Source of the DNA: JBKHDT01 sp046541195
GTDB lineage: Bacteria > Pseudomonadota > Gammaproteobacteria > Halothiobacillales > Halothiobacillaceae
DNA length: 64,000 nucleotides
Direction: 5' to 3'
Assembly: GCA_046541195.1 (NCBI GenBank)
Contig: JBKHDT010000002.1
Location: forward strand, 1-64,000
The stretch's first letter is position 1, and each line of letters begins with the position of its first letter. Below the pieces are notes generated by a model. It had not been told where the DNA came from. It did no database searches and was given only the letters and a program-made list of their open reading frames with translations. The translations under genes and the position numbers were made by a program. Of the stretch, positions 54,594-63,699 are shown one piece after another.

Positions 54594-56396
54594 TCAGTCC
54601 GTCACGGGCGCGACGCCGACCTCGGCAATCAGAGACAGGATTTGCGGTTCGGGCACCGGGCGATGGAACAGGAAGCCCTGGGCCACGGGGCACTTGAGCA
54701 TGCGCAGCAGGTCGGCATCCTCGGACTTCTCGACCCCCTCGGCGACCGCGACCAGCCCGAAGGCTTGCGTGACGGCCAGTACCGCCTGGATCAGCGCCCG
54801 GCTTCGCTGCGAAGCCGCGATGCCGTCCACGAGGCTGCGGTCGATCTTGATCGTCGAGACCGGCAGTTTCTGCAGGTAGGCCAGCGACGAGTGACCGACA
54901 CCGAAATCATCGATCGCCAGCCGGACACCCATGCCCCGCAAGGCCTCAAGCTGGGCCAGCGCATGGTCGAGGTCCTGCATGATCGCGGTCTCGGTGATTT
55001 CCAGCTCCAGGCAGGCGGCGGGCACGCCGGCCGCGTCGAGCGCCGCGGAGACAAGGTCGCTGAGCGACTCGCCCCGGGCGCGCAAAAGATCGAACTGGCG
55101 CGCGGAAACGTTGACCGATACCGGGACGCATTCGCCGGTCTGCTCACGCCAGCGAGCCACGGCCGCCAGCGACTCGTCGATCGCCCAGCGGCCGAGCTCG
55201 GAAATCAGCCCGGTTTCCTCGGCCAGCGGAATGAACCGGCCCGGCGAAACCGCGCCCAGCTCGGGATGGTTCCAGCGCATCAGGGCCTCGACGCCCGCCA
55301 GGCGCCCGGTTTCCAGGCAGATCTTGGCCTGATGAAACATCTGCAGCTGCCCCTGCGCCGCAGCCTGTCTCAGCGCCGCCTCCATCCGGTGTCGCGCCCG
55401 AATGTCTTCCTCAAAGCCACTGTGGAAGCGTCTGAGCACCGGCTTGTCGGACTGGGGCGACATGCTCAGGGCGAGCGCGGCCCGCTTGAGCAACATGCTG
55501 GCTCCATCTCCGTCTTCCGGCGCAACGGCGACCCCGGCACGTGCCGAGAGCAGCAGGGCGTAGCCCTGAAGCCGGACCGGCTGCACGAGCAGCTCGACGA
55601 GCTGCCGGGCCTGCATCATCAGGGCATCGGAATCGCTGCCCTGCAGCAGCAGCAGGTAGCAGGCACTGCCCCAGTAGCCGACTGCCCGCGCAGACGGCAA
55701 GGCCTCGCGCAGTCGCTCGCCCAGCAGGCGCAGCACCCGGTCGGCGAAATCGTAGCCCTCCAGACTCTCCAGGCGCGAGTGCCCCTCCACCTGGATCAGA
55801 ACGGCGGCCAGCTTGCCGTACTCGCCGTCCGCAAGGCGATTTGAGAGTTCGGTGATCATCGCCCGCCGGTTGGGCAGATCGGTAATGCTGTTGTGCGTCG
55901 CCAGGTACTCCAAGGACCGTTCCTGAGACTGCAGCGTCCGCGACTGCTGGTTCACCTTCTGCGCGAGCCGCCGGATCTTTTCCGTGCGTTCCTTGTGCAG
56001 GGCGCGGATCTCGAGGACGTTCTCGATCCGCTGCAACACCTCGGTCGAATCGAAGGGCTTGGTGATGAAGTCCCGGGCGCCGGCGGCCAGCGCACGCTCG
56101 CGCGTCCCGGCATCGGACTGCGCCGTCAGGACGATCACAGGCAGGAAGTCGCCCTCATCCAACTGGTCGAACAGGGCCGCCATCACCGCATGTCCGTCCA
56201 TCTTCGGCATGCGGATATCCAGCAGAATCAGGTCGTACTCGGTCCGCCGGCACATCCGGGGCACCTGCACCGGATCATTGGCCAGGTCGATATGCCGATA
56301 GCCGGCCTCTTCCAGAATGGCCTCAAGCAGCGCCGTGTTGGTGGGATTGTCATCGACGACCAGGATGCGGGCATCGGACTGGACGAGATCAGTCAT
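54594..56396 (-). CDS. Response regulator with REC, degenerate GGDEF and EAL domains
   Basis: The 600-residue protein has a receiver domain with Asp60 (LILLDIRMPKMDG). A coiled-coil linker follows, then a GGDEF domain whose signature site reads YWGSACY and is therefore inactive. The EAL domain has key residues kept: VEALMRW, ITETAI, IDDFGVGHSSLAYLQ, KIDRSLV and GVE. It is predicted to be a phosphorylation-controlled cyclic di-GMP phosphodiesterase. It overlaps the hybrid kinase gene by 8 bases and is convergent to the stressosome-like genes. The start is at 56396 (MTDLVQSD). Confidence 0.92.
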   Translation of the reverse strand: MTDLVQSDARILVVDDNPTNTALLEAILEEAGYRHIDLANDPVQVPRMCRRTEYDLILLDIRMPKMDGHAVMAALFDQLDEGDFLPVIVLTAQSDAGTRERALAAGARDFITKPFDSTEVLQRIENVLEIRALHKERTEKIRRLAQKVNQQSRTLQSQERSLEYLATHNSITDLPNRRAMITELSNRLADGEYGKLAAVLIQVEGHSRLESLEGYDFADRVLRLLGERLREALPSARAVGYWGSACYLLLLQGSDSDALMMQARQLVELLVQPVRLQGYALLLSARAGVAVAPEDGDGASMLLKRAALALSMSPQSDKPVLRRFHSGFEEDIRARHRMEAALRQAAAQGQLQMFHQAKICLETGRLAGVEALMRWNHPELGAVSPGRFIPLAEETGLISELGRWAIDESLAAVARWREQTGECVPVSVNVSARQFDLLRARGESLSDLVSAALDAAGVPAACLELEITETAIMQDLDHALAQLEALRGMGVRLAIDDFGVGHSSLAYLQKLPVSTIKIDRSLVDGIAASQRSRALIQAVLAVTQAFGLVAVAEGVEKSEDADLLRMLKCPVAQGFLFHRPVPEPQILSLIAEVGVAPVTD

Positions 56397-58476
56397 GGTC
56401 CCTGTCCCGATCATGCTGCTCGAAGGCCGAGGTCATCGCCGCGAGCAGGTCACTGATCTCCACCGGCTTGGCCAAAAAGCAGTGCAGGTCCGGGTTTTCG
56501 CGCGCCGCACGCACAGCCCCGGCACTGACATCCGCGGACAGCGCGATGATCGGAACACGCGCGGTTTCCTCCCAGCTTTTCAACTGACGCGCCAGGCTGA
56601 TCCCGCTGGTGCCCGGCAGGTTGATGTCCACGATCACGAGGTCCGGGCGCCGGCTGCGGGCCAGCTCGAGGCCCAGCCCCGGATTCGGGGCGCTGATCAG
56701 GCGGATGTTCTCGAACTCGCCCAGCACCTCCTCGATCAGCGAGAGGTTCGCCGGATTGTCCTCGATATACAGCACCGTGCGCTGATGCTGGCAGGGCGCA
56801 CGATGGCGGCGCGCTTCCTCGAGCCGGGTGCTGGGGGCAGCCCGGGGCAGGGTAAACCAGAACTCGGAGCCTTCGCCGGGGGTGCTCTCCACACCGATCT
56901 GTCCGCCCATCTGCTCGATCAGCTGCCGCGCGATCACCAGCCCGATCCCCGTACCTTCCACGGGGCCATGCTCGTGTCCCAGGCGGTTGAAGGGTTCGAA
57001 CAGGCCGTCAAGCTTGTCTTCCTCGATCCCCTTGCCGGTATCCCGCACGCTCATCAGCCAGTGACTTTCGGCCCCGAATATGTCGTGGGTTCCGGGCGCC
57101 TTGACACGGAGCGTGACCGCACCGGACTCCCGGTTGTACTTGATCGCGTTGCTCAGGAGATTGAGCAGGATCTGCTTGGCCCGGGTATAGTCGGCCCAGG
57201 CATGACCCAGCTGGGCCGTATCGACCTCGCTGTACAGACGGATTCCGGCTTCTTCGGCCATCGGCGAGATCAGCGCCAGCGTCTCGTCGACGAGAAGTTC
57301 AAGGTCGACCGGCTCGATGGAGAGCGCCAGGCGGCCGGCTTCGATCTTGGCCAGGTCGAGCACGTCGTTGACCAGGTCCAGCAGGTGCTGTCCGCTCTTG
57401 TAGATGTGCTCGACCCGCTCCCTCTGACGCGGGCTGAGCGACTCGCGCCGCGAATTCATCATCAGCTGTGCAAAACCGAGAACCGCGTTGAGTGGCGTGC
57501 GCAATTCGTGCGACATGCTCGAGAGAAAGTCCGACTTGGCCTGGTTGGCGCGGTTGGCCTCCTCCATCGCCGCATGCAGCGCCGACGTGTCCGAGATCAC
57601 CCCGATATACCGCGCAGGCTGCCCCGGCAGGTTCAGCTCGCTGACAGCCAGATGCATGGGAAAAATGCCGCCGTCCCGACGCAGGCCCCGCACCTCGCGA
57701 CCAATGCCGATGATTCGGGCCTCGGCCGTTTCCTGGTATCGACGAATGTACTCGTCGTGATGCTCGGCCCAGCGCGAGGGCATCAGCACCGACACGTTTT
57801 TTCCGATCAGCTCGTCCTCGCGCTCGTAGCCGAACAGCGCCAGGGCCCGCGGATTGACCGCGTCGATGATGCCCCGGTGGTCGATCCGCACGATGCCCGC
57901 AGCCGCCGTTTTCACGATCGCCTGCAGCTCGTTGGCCACCGTCTCGTTCGTGAGAATCGCCTGCCGGCATTCCTGCTCACGCAGCCTGGCATCAAGCATG
58001 TCGACCATCATCCGCGCCAGATCCGCGAACAGGGCCCGCTGCTCGTCCGTGAAGGCCCGCGGCCGCCGATCCATGATGCACAGGGCACCGATGGGCGGGC
58101 ATCCGGGCAGTCTCAGCGGATGCCCCGCGTAGAAACGCATGTTCGCCGGCCCGGTCACCAGCACGCTGTCGGCCAGGCGCGCATCTTCCCGGGCATCGGG
58201 CACCACCATCAGCTGGTCCGGCTCCAGGATCGCGTGGGCGCAGGGGCTGTGCGCACGATCCAGCCGATCCGGAAATTCCTCGGCGCCGTGACGGGCAATC
58301 ACCCGCTGCTCCCGCTCGTCCAGTATCGCGAACAGCGCAACCGGCACATCGAACAACCCGGCAGCCAGACGGACCAGCCGGCCGAAGGCCGGATCCGCCA
58401 CGCTGTCGAGCAGGCCGTGACGGGCCAGTTCCGCCAGCCGCTCCCGCTCGTTATCCGGCTTCTGTGCCACTGTCAT
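56389..58476 (-). CDS. Hybrid histidine kinase with GAF, PAS, HisKA, HATPase and REC domains
   Basis: The 695-residue soluble sensor kinase has a GAF domain (about 20-160) and a PAS domain (about 180-300, with GIIDAVNPRALALFGY). The HisKA phospho-site is His323 (SSMSHELRTPLN), and the HATPase boxes NLLSNAIKYN, DTGKGI and GTGIGLVI follow. A C-terminal receiver has VLYIEDNPANLSL and IVDINLPG. No membrane segment is visible, so the signal is cytoplasmic. The ATG at 58476 has a ribosome site (AGGAA). It precedes and overlaps the EAL regulator gene, its probable partner. Confidence 0.92.
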   Translation of the reverse strand: MTVAQKPDNERERLAELARHGLLDSVADPAFGRLVRLAAGLFDVPVALFAILDEREQRVIARHGAEEFPDRLDRAHSPCAHAILEPDQLMVVPDAREDARLADSVLVTGPANMRFYAGHPLRLPGCPPIGALCIMDRRPRAFTDEQRALFADLARMMVDMLDARLREQECRQAILTNETVANELQAIVKTAAAGIVRIDHRGIIDAVNPRALALFGYEREDELIGKNVSVLMPSRWAEHHDEYIRRYQETAEARIIGIGREVRGLRRDGGIFPMHLAVSELNLPGQPARYIGVISDTSALHAAMEEANRANQAKSDFLSSMSHELRTPLNAVLGFAQLMMNSRRESLSPRQRERVEHIYKSGQHLLDLVNDVLDLAKIEAGRLALSIEPVDLELLVDETLALISPMAEEAGIRLYSEVDTAQLGHAWADYTRAKQILLNLLSNAIKYNRESGAVTLRVKAPGTHDIFGAESHWLMSVRDTGKGIEEDKLDGLFEPFNRLGHEHGPVEGTGIGLVIARQLIEQMGGQIGVESTPGEGSEFWFTLPRAAPSTRLEEARRHRAPCQHQRTVLYIEDNPANLSLIEEVLGEFENIRLISAPNPGLGLELARSRRPDLVIVDINLPGTSGISLARQLKSWEETARVPIIALSADVSAGAVRAARENPDLHCFLAKPVEISDLLAAMTSAFEQHDRDRDHD

Positions 58477-58641
58477 GAGGTTGTTCCTGTTCCCTGTGGG
58501 GACCACCGGACGACGCCGGGCCGGTCCGATCCGGGGCAATGCGCCCCGGCGGCGGCCGCTCGTGCGTCCTTCGCCGGATGCGGCCTTATCCAGGAACTAT
58601 ACGCCAATTGTACAAACCCGCAACTCATTGATCGAAAACGA

Positions 58642-59295
58642 TCAGCCCTGAAGCGGCACAATCAGGATCTCGACCCGCCGGTTCTGCGCCCTGCCCGCCG
58701 CGGTCGCGTTGTCCGCGATCGGCTGGGTCATGCCGTAGCCGATGGCGTGCAGACGCTGACCCTGAACCCCCTGACGGATCAGATAGCCGCGCACGCTCTC
58801 CGCCCGATTTTCGGAGAGCGTCTGGTTGTATGCCGCCGAACCCGTCGAATCGGTGTGCCCCTCGATCCGAATGACCGTGTCGGGGTACTGCGCCAGGCTC
58901 TGTGCCAACTGATCCAGAACCGGCCGGAACGGCGGCTTGATATCGGTGCGATTCACGTCGAAGGTAATGTTCTCCGGCGCCTGCAGGCGGATCGTGTCGC
59001 CCTCGCGATAGACATCGACCCCCGAGCCGGCCATTTGCTCACGCAGTTCGGCCTCCTGCCGGTCCATCTGGCGGCCAATGAGGCCACCGACCGTGGCCCC
59101 CACCGCCGCCCCGATCAGGGTACCGCCGGTCTTGTTGCCCGATCCGGCAATCACGTTGCCGAGCGCCGCCCCGGTGCCCGCGCCGATTACCGCGCCACCG
59201 GCCGTCCGCGAGGGCGGCTCGCCGTAGGGCCCGCTGGCACAACCGGCAGTCGTGGCCACAGCCACCGCCGCCATCAAGAGGACGATTTTTTTCAT
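58642..59295 (-). CDS. OmpA-family lipoprotein with a glycine-zipper region
   Basis: The 217-residue protein has a lipoprotein signal (MKKIVLLMAAVAVATTAGC, lipid Cys19). A glycine-zipper region (AGGAVIGAGTGAALGNVIAG and GGTLIGAAVGATVGGLIGRQ) is followed by a C-terminal OmpA peptidoglycan-binding domain (IRIEGHTDSTGSAAYNQTLS, NRRVEI at the end). It resembles YiaD. The ATG at 59295 has a good ribosome site (GGAGG). It likely tethers the outer membrane to the cell wall. Confidence 0.92.
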   Translation of the reverse strand: MKKIVLLMAAVAVATTAGCASGPYGEPPSRTAGGAVIGAGTGAALGNVIAGSGNKTGGTLIGAAVGATVGGLIGRQMDRQEAELREQMAGSGVDVYREGDTIRLQAPENITFDVNRTDIKPPFRPVLDQLAQSLAQYPDTVIRIEGHTDSTGSAAYNQTLSENRAESVRGYLIRQGVQGQRLHAIGYGMTQPIADNATAAGRAQNRRVEILIVPLQG

Positions 59296-59502
59296 TGCGT
59301 GCGTTCCTCCCCGCGATCGGCCCCCGGCGCACATCGAAAATGAGCGGCGCGCATGGCTTTGATCACGAAATCAAATGGAATTCAGGCCACAGAATATGCA
59401 AATAACCCGTGTACTTTCACGGTCTTGTCAGAATACCGCAAAATCTTCGGAAAACCTGCACGACGCCGGTTTGCTTGCGCGTGACCGCAAGGCCCAGGGC
59501 CA

Positions 59503-60891
59503 TCAGGCCATGCTCCGGATGCGGGCAAAGGCATCGAGCGCCCGCTGGCGACTCTGGCGCAAATCCGTGATCGCCGCCGGGTAGTGTGGCGCCGCAATCT
59601 CGGGGTCGAACACGGCCGGAGCCTTCATCCCGGCGCGCTCGGGCACCCAGCGACGGATGTACTCGCCCTCCGGGTCAAACTTTTCCGCCTGGCGCACCGG
59701 GTTGAAGACCCGGAAATAGGGCGCCGCGTCTGCGCCGCTGCCGGCCACCCACTGCCAGCCGGCCACATTGCTGGCCAAGTCGGCATCCACCAGCGTGTCG
59801 TGAAACCAGGCCGCGCCCAACCGCCAGTCGACCAGCAGGTTCTTGGTCAGGAACGAGGCCACGATCATCCGCGCCCGGTTGTGCATCCAGCCGGTATGCC
59901 AGAGCTGACGCATCGCCGCGTCGACGATCGGGATGCCGGTCTCGCCTTGCTGCCAGGCCGCCAGATCCTCGGGCGCCTCGCGCCACGGCAGATGCTCGAA
60001 GCGCCGGTCCAGCGGATGATCGACCGTCTCGGGAAAATGGAACAGCAGGTAATGGGCGAACTCGCGCCAGCCGAGCTCCCGCACGAAGGCCTCCGGGCCG
60101 CTGCGGCCTGCATCGTGACCGGCATCCAGCAACGCCCGCAGCACCTGGCGCGGCCCGATCTCTCCGAAATGCAGGTGCGCCGAAAGGCTCGACGTCGCCT
60201 CGCGGCCCATCTGGTCCCGGCCGCCGGCATAGTCGTCCACCCGTTCGAGAAACTGCATCAGCCGCGCCCATGCACCGGCCTCGCCCGGCGTCCACCGCGC
60301 GCGAAGCCCCTCGTCCCAGCGAATGGCCGGCTCCAGGCCAAGAGATTTGATGGACCCGTACTCGACCAGGTCAGGCACCGGCGGCAACGCCCCGGGCGCC
60401 GGCAAGACCTCGCGATCCAGCCCGGCAGCCCGGCAGGCCTTCCAGTAGGGCGTGAAGACCCGATAGGGCGCGCCACTCCTGTTCATGATCTGCCAGGGCT
60501 CGTGCAGCAGCGAGCCATTGAAACTCTCGGCAGCCAGACCGGCCTGCCGGAGCGCCGACTTGATTTCCCGGTCCCGGCGGACGAGGGCCGGCTCGTAGAG
60601 CCGGTTCCAGTAAACCCCCTCGGCGCCGGTCGACCGGGCCAGTTCCAGCAGGGCCGCGCAGGTGGGGCCGCCTCGGATGACCAGCCGGCTGCCCAGCGCG
60701 CGAAGCGCACCGTCCAGCTCGCCCAGACTGTGGTGCAACCACCACCTTGAGGCCGCGCCCGGCGCCCCGGCGCCCTCCTCATCGGGCGCATGGACGTAGA
60801 CCGGGATCACCGCCCCGGCCGCCAACGCCGCATTCAGCGCCGGATTGTCGGCAAGCCGCAGGTCGCGGCGAAACCACATCAAGACACGCAT
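59503..60891 (-). CDS. phrB: Deoxyribodipyrimidine photolyase
   Basis: This light-dependent repair enzyme splits cyclobutane pyrimidine dimers with FADH. The 462-residue product has the N-terminal antenna domain (MRVLMWFRRDLRLADNPAL) and the C-terminal FAD domain. The latter has LSAHLHFGEIGPRQV, WREFAHYLLFHFP, TGIPIVDAAMRQLWHTGWMH and WQWVAGSGADAAPYFRVFNP. The frame is open far upstream; the start at 60891 matches the family N-terminus exactly. It is divergent from the esterase gene. Confidence 0.95.
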   Translation of the reverse strand: MRVLMWFRRDLRLADNPALNAALAAGAVIPVYVHAPDEEGAGAPGAASRWWLHHSLGELDGALRALGSRLVIRGGPTCAALLELARSTGAEGVYWNRLYEPALVRRDREIKSALRQAGLAAESFNGSLLHEPWQIMNRSGAPYRVFTPYWKACRAAGLDREVLPAPGALPPVPDLVEYGSIKSLGLEPAIRWDEGLRARWTPGEAGAWARLMQFLERVDDYAGGRDQMGREATSSLSAHLHFGEIGPRQVLRALLDAGHDAGRSGPEAFVRELGWREFAHYLLFHFPETVDHPLDRRFEHLPWREAPEDLAAWQQGETGIPIVDAAMRQLWHTGWMHNRARMIVASFLTKNLLVDWRLGAAWFHDTLVDADLASNVAGWQWVAGSGADAAPYFRVFNPVRQAEKFDPEGEYIRRWVPERAGMKAPAVFDPEIAAPHYPAAITDLRQSRQRALDAFARIRSMA

Positions 60892-60958
60892 GGCGGGAAA
60901 CTCCGGTTCGTCTGCTGCATGGATTCTGACGACGGCGCAAGGAATGTCGCCGCCCTCT

Positions 60959-60986
60959 TTGACGCGGTGGACGCGGGCGGTTAGAT
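60959..60986 (+). promoter_or_regulatory. Probable sigma-70 promoter of the esterase gene
   Basis: The boxes ttgacg (60959-60964) and ttagat (60981-60986) are separated by 16 bases, in the divergent gap between photolyase and the esterase. The esterase ATG lies 63 bases downstream of the -10 box. Confidence 0.55.
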
Positions 60987-61049
60987 TCGCCCGCACCACA
61001 TCCGTGCCCCGAACCGGGCACGGTCCACGACAGGACGAGGAGCCGGCCA

Positions 61050-61715
61050 ATGGTCGAGATCGCGCCCGAGGGCGAATGGAATGCGACGCTGCTGCTTCTG
61101 CACGGACTCGGTGCCAGTGGACAGGATCTGGCGGCACTGGTTCCGCCCCTGCGCCAGATCCTGCCGGCTGGACTGGCCAGCGGACTGAAGGTGCTGTGTC
61201 CGGACGCGCCGGTGCAGCCGGTCACGATCAATGGCGGCATGCCCATGCGCTCGTGGTTCGACATCCGGGGACTCGATCGGGACGACCCGGTCGACACCGC
61301 GGGGATCGACGCGGCCACCGCCCGGGCGCGCCAGTGGCTGAACGAACCGATCCGGCGGCATGGCAAAGAACGTTGTTTCGTGGGTGGTTTTTCCCAGGGC
61401 GGTGTCGTCGCCCTGCATGCGGCGCTGGGGCACGAGGAACCACTCGGCGGGGTTTTCGGTCTGTCCACCTGGCTGCCCGCCGCCGAACGCCTCCCGGCAC
61501 CGGCACGTCACGCCACCCTGCCGGTCTTTCTCGCGCACGGCCTTCAGGACGACCTGGTTCGGCCGGCTGCCCTGAACGGCATGATCGAATGGCTGCACGA
61601 CCGGGGCTACACCTCGGTAGAATCGCAGTTGCACGACGGCGGCCATGCCATTCCGCCCGAGGTCGTGGCGGCGCTCGGGCAATGGCTCGGGTGCGTCGTC
61701 TCGTCGAACCCCTGA
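61050..61715 (+). CDS. Alpha/beta-hydrolase esterase (phospholipase/carboxylesterase family)
   Basis: The 221-residue serine hydrolase has the nucleophile elbow GFSQGG (Ser115), a catalytic Asp in GLQDDLV (Asp168) and His199 in DGGHAIPPE. Early motifs are LLLLHGLGASGQD and LCPDAPVQPVTINGG. The family contains small carboxylesterases and acyl-protein-thioesterase-like enzymes; the substrate is not predictable here. There is no signal peptide. A lipoprotein gene follows after 42 bases. Confidence 0.9.
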   Translation: MVEIAPEGEWNATLLLLHGLGASGQDLAALVPPLRQILPAGLASGLKVLCPDAPVQPVTINGGMPMRSWFDIRGLDRDDPVDTAGIDAATARARQWLNEPIRRHGKERCFVGGFSQGGVVALHAALGHEEPLGGVFGLSTWLPAAERLPAPARHATLPVFLAHGLQDDLVRPAALNGMIEWLHDRGYTSVESQLHDGGHAIPPEVVAALGQWLGCVVSSNP

Positions 61716-61757
61716 GCCTGGGCGCCCGTTGCGCGCCCCAATGGAAGAACAACCACC

Positions 61758-62399
61758 ATGCGCCGACTTGTCCATGCCCTGCTGCCCGTCGCCCTGCTGT
61801 GCCTGCTGACCGCCTGCAGCGCCGAACCGCCCGACCATCCCTACCTGCCCTGGGAAATCGAGCGGACCGAGGAGGGCCACGTTTCGGTTTTCGGGATCAC
61901 GCTGGGACAGACCAGCCTGGTCGAGATCAGGCGCCTGCTCGACAAGCGCGCCGAAATGGCGGTATTCGAGTCCCCGGAGGGCGAGCGTGCCCTGGAGGCC
62001 TATTTCGGCAAGCTGATGATCGGCCCGCTGGAGGCGCGGCTGGTGGCGGTGGCCGAAGTCGAACAGGCACGGATCGACGAGTGGCTGGCAAGCGCCACCC
62101 AGCCGGACCCCCAGCCCTCCGGGGCCTGGCGGTTCGAGTTGTCCTTCGACGCCATCGAGCAGGCCCAGCACCTGCCGGTACGCTCGATCAGCTACGTCCC
62201 GACCGCCCGCTATGACCGGGAACTGGTGGCACGACGCTTCGGCGAACCCGCCGAAAAGCGGACCGATGCCCGAAAGACCGAGTTCTGGCTTTATCCCGAC
62301 CGGGGCACGCTGGTTTCCTTCGACCGGGACGGCAGAAACCTCTTCCAGTACATCGACCCGCGCCAGTTCGATCGGCTGCTCGCCACGCTGGAGGACTGA
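61758..62399 (+). CDS. Lipoprotein of unknown function
   Basis: The 213-residue protein has a lipoprotein signal (MRRLVHALLPVALLCLLTAC, lipid Cys20). A mixed alpha/beta body follows, containing VFGITLGQTSLVEIRRLL and a C-terminal stretch YPDRGTLVSFDRDGRNLFQY. I do not recognise the family. It lies 42 bases after the esterase gene on the same strand, so the two are likely co-transcribed, and it is convergent with marC. Confidence 0.75.
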   Translation: MRRLVHALLPVALLCLLTACSAEPPDHPYLPWEIERTEEGHVSVFGITLGQTSLVEIRRLLDKRAEMAVFESPEGERALEAYFGKLMIGPLEARLVAVAEVEQARIDEWLASATQPDPQPSGAWRFELSFDAIEQAQHLPVRSISYVPTARYDRELVARRFGEPAEKRTDARKTEFWLYPDRGTLVSFDRDGRNLFQYIDPRQFDRLLATLED

Positions 62400-62406
62400 A
62401 CCGTGT

Positions 62407-63045
62407 TCAGCCGCCTGACGCAGCGGCGTGCAGGGCGATTGCGCCGAACACCCCCTCGAAGCCCATCTGCACGCCAATCACCGCCAGGATCAGCCCCATC
62501 AGGCGGGAGACAATCGTCATCCCGCCCGCTCCGACCCGCGCCACCAGACGCTCGCCGGCCATGAAGCAGACATAGGTGATGGCCGCCAGCAGCACGAACA
62601 TGCCCAGCGTGATCGAAATCGCGCCCCAGCCGTGACCGGCCGAATAGTTCATGACCGTGGCAATCGTCCCCGGACCGGCCAGCAAGGGCACGGCCAGCGG
62701 AGACACGGCCACGTCCGAGTCGCTGGCGGGCGGCTCCTTCGGGCTGTGCATTCTCGAAGGCCGTCCGTGCAGCATCTCGTATCCGACCAGGAACACCAGC
62801 ACCCCGCCGGCCAGCTGCAGGGCGGGCATGGTAATGCCGAACAAGTGGAAGATCCCCTTGCCCAGCAGGCCGAACAAAGCCACGATCCCCAGCGCGATCC
62901 CCAGGGAACGAAGCGCGATGCGCCGCCGCGCGGCATGGTCGGCATCCGATGTCAGGGAGACGAAGGCCGCCGTGTTGGTGACCGGACTCATGATGGCGAA
63001 CAGCGCCAGGAATACCGTGACCGCGTGATTGACCAGACTGTCCAT
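62407..63045 (-). CDS. MarC/UPF0056 family inner-membrane protein
   Basis: The 212-residue protein has about six membrane segments. The family hallmarks are FLALFAIMSPVTNTAAFVSL near the N-terminus and VSPLAVPLLAGPGTIATVM in the middle. MarC-type proteins have no firmly established transport substrate. I chose the ATG at 63045 because a ribosome site (GGAGC) lies five bases away; an in-frame ATG at 63057 would add four residues. Confidence 0.9.
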   Translation of the reverse strand: MDSLVNHAVTVFLALFAIMSPVTNTAAFVSLTSDADHAARRRIALRSLGIALGIVALFGLLGKGIFHLFGITMPALQLAGGVLVFLVGYEMLHGRPSRMHSPKEPPASDSDVAVSPLAVPLLAGPGTIATVMNYSAGHGWGAISITLGMFVLLAAITYVCFMAGERLVARVGAGGMTIVSRLMGLILAVIGVQMGFEGVFGAIALHAAASGG

Positions 63046-63552
63046 TGAATGCTCCATCCGGGCCGCGTGCCACCCGCCTGTAACCGTATCCCCCGCACGG
63101 GGCCTGCATTGTCCTGCCACCTGTGGCCCGCCCTGCCCGGAGAGGCTGGAGCGCTTTCATCGCGCCGATGCCCGCAAGTGCGGCGCGCCCGGGGGCAACC
63201 CCAGGGATGTGCGGCACGCCGCCTCTCGCTTCGTGCCGGGCCGTGCCGCAACGCCCCCGTATCCTGCACGCGAAGGTCTGCCCTGGTGTCGACCGTCCCG
63301 CACGACAGGCGAGTGTAGCAGGCCGCGGGCGCCTCGCATGGGTGCAGCCGTGCACAAAATCGGGGCACGAACCAAGTGCCGGACCCGGCAGGCCGACGCC
63401 CGACAGCCGGCGACATCGGCACCAGCAAGGGGCAGCGACGCCCGTGCGCGGTCATGGCATGCAAACTGCTTCGGAGTTCCAGCAGCACGCAGGGGCATGG
63501 CGCAAGCCATCGCTACCGATCCGGTCGCACCGGGTACAACTTGTATCGAAAT
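63046..63552. other. Intergenic region before the riboswitch, no gene recognised
   Basis: About 500 bases lie between marC (-) and the guanidine riboswitch (+). Several frames are open because of the GC content, but none has recognisable features. The promoter of the riboswitch-controlled unit must lie near the end of this stretch. Confidence 0.5.
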
Positions 63553-63650
63553 GGGCAACTAGGGTTCCGGCCCCTTCAGGGGTGACTGGTCCGAGAGTTG
63601 CCGACCTCTCCAGAGAGGTTACACGGCGGGACAAAAGCCCGGGAGATCGT
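63553..63650 (+). promoter_or_regulatory. Guanidine-I riboswitch (ykkC class)
   Basis: The conserved blocks of the ykkC RNA are present in order. They are agggttccg (63561-63569), a short hairpin (ggcccc/ttca/gggg), actggtccgagag (63585-63597), a second hairpin (acctct/ccag/agaggt), and acacggcgggac followed by aaaagcccgggaga (63621-63646). These match the guanidine-binding class I aptamer. It ends 49 bases before an ATG for an exported transport protein, so it probably turns that operon on when guanidine is present. Confidence 0.92.
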
Positions 63651-63699
63651 CATCGATGCTCCTGTGTTCCGTCCGAATCACAATCTGGAGAAACCGGCC

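Noticed and set aside
56317..59343. Plus-strand open frame of 1008 codons opposite the kinase, regulator and OmpA-type genes
   Set aside because: All motifs of the region are on the minus strand. The opposite frame is rich in His, Arg, Gln and Pro, has no domain, and crosses three real genes and their gaps.
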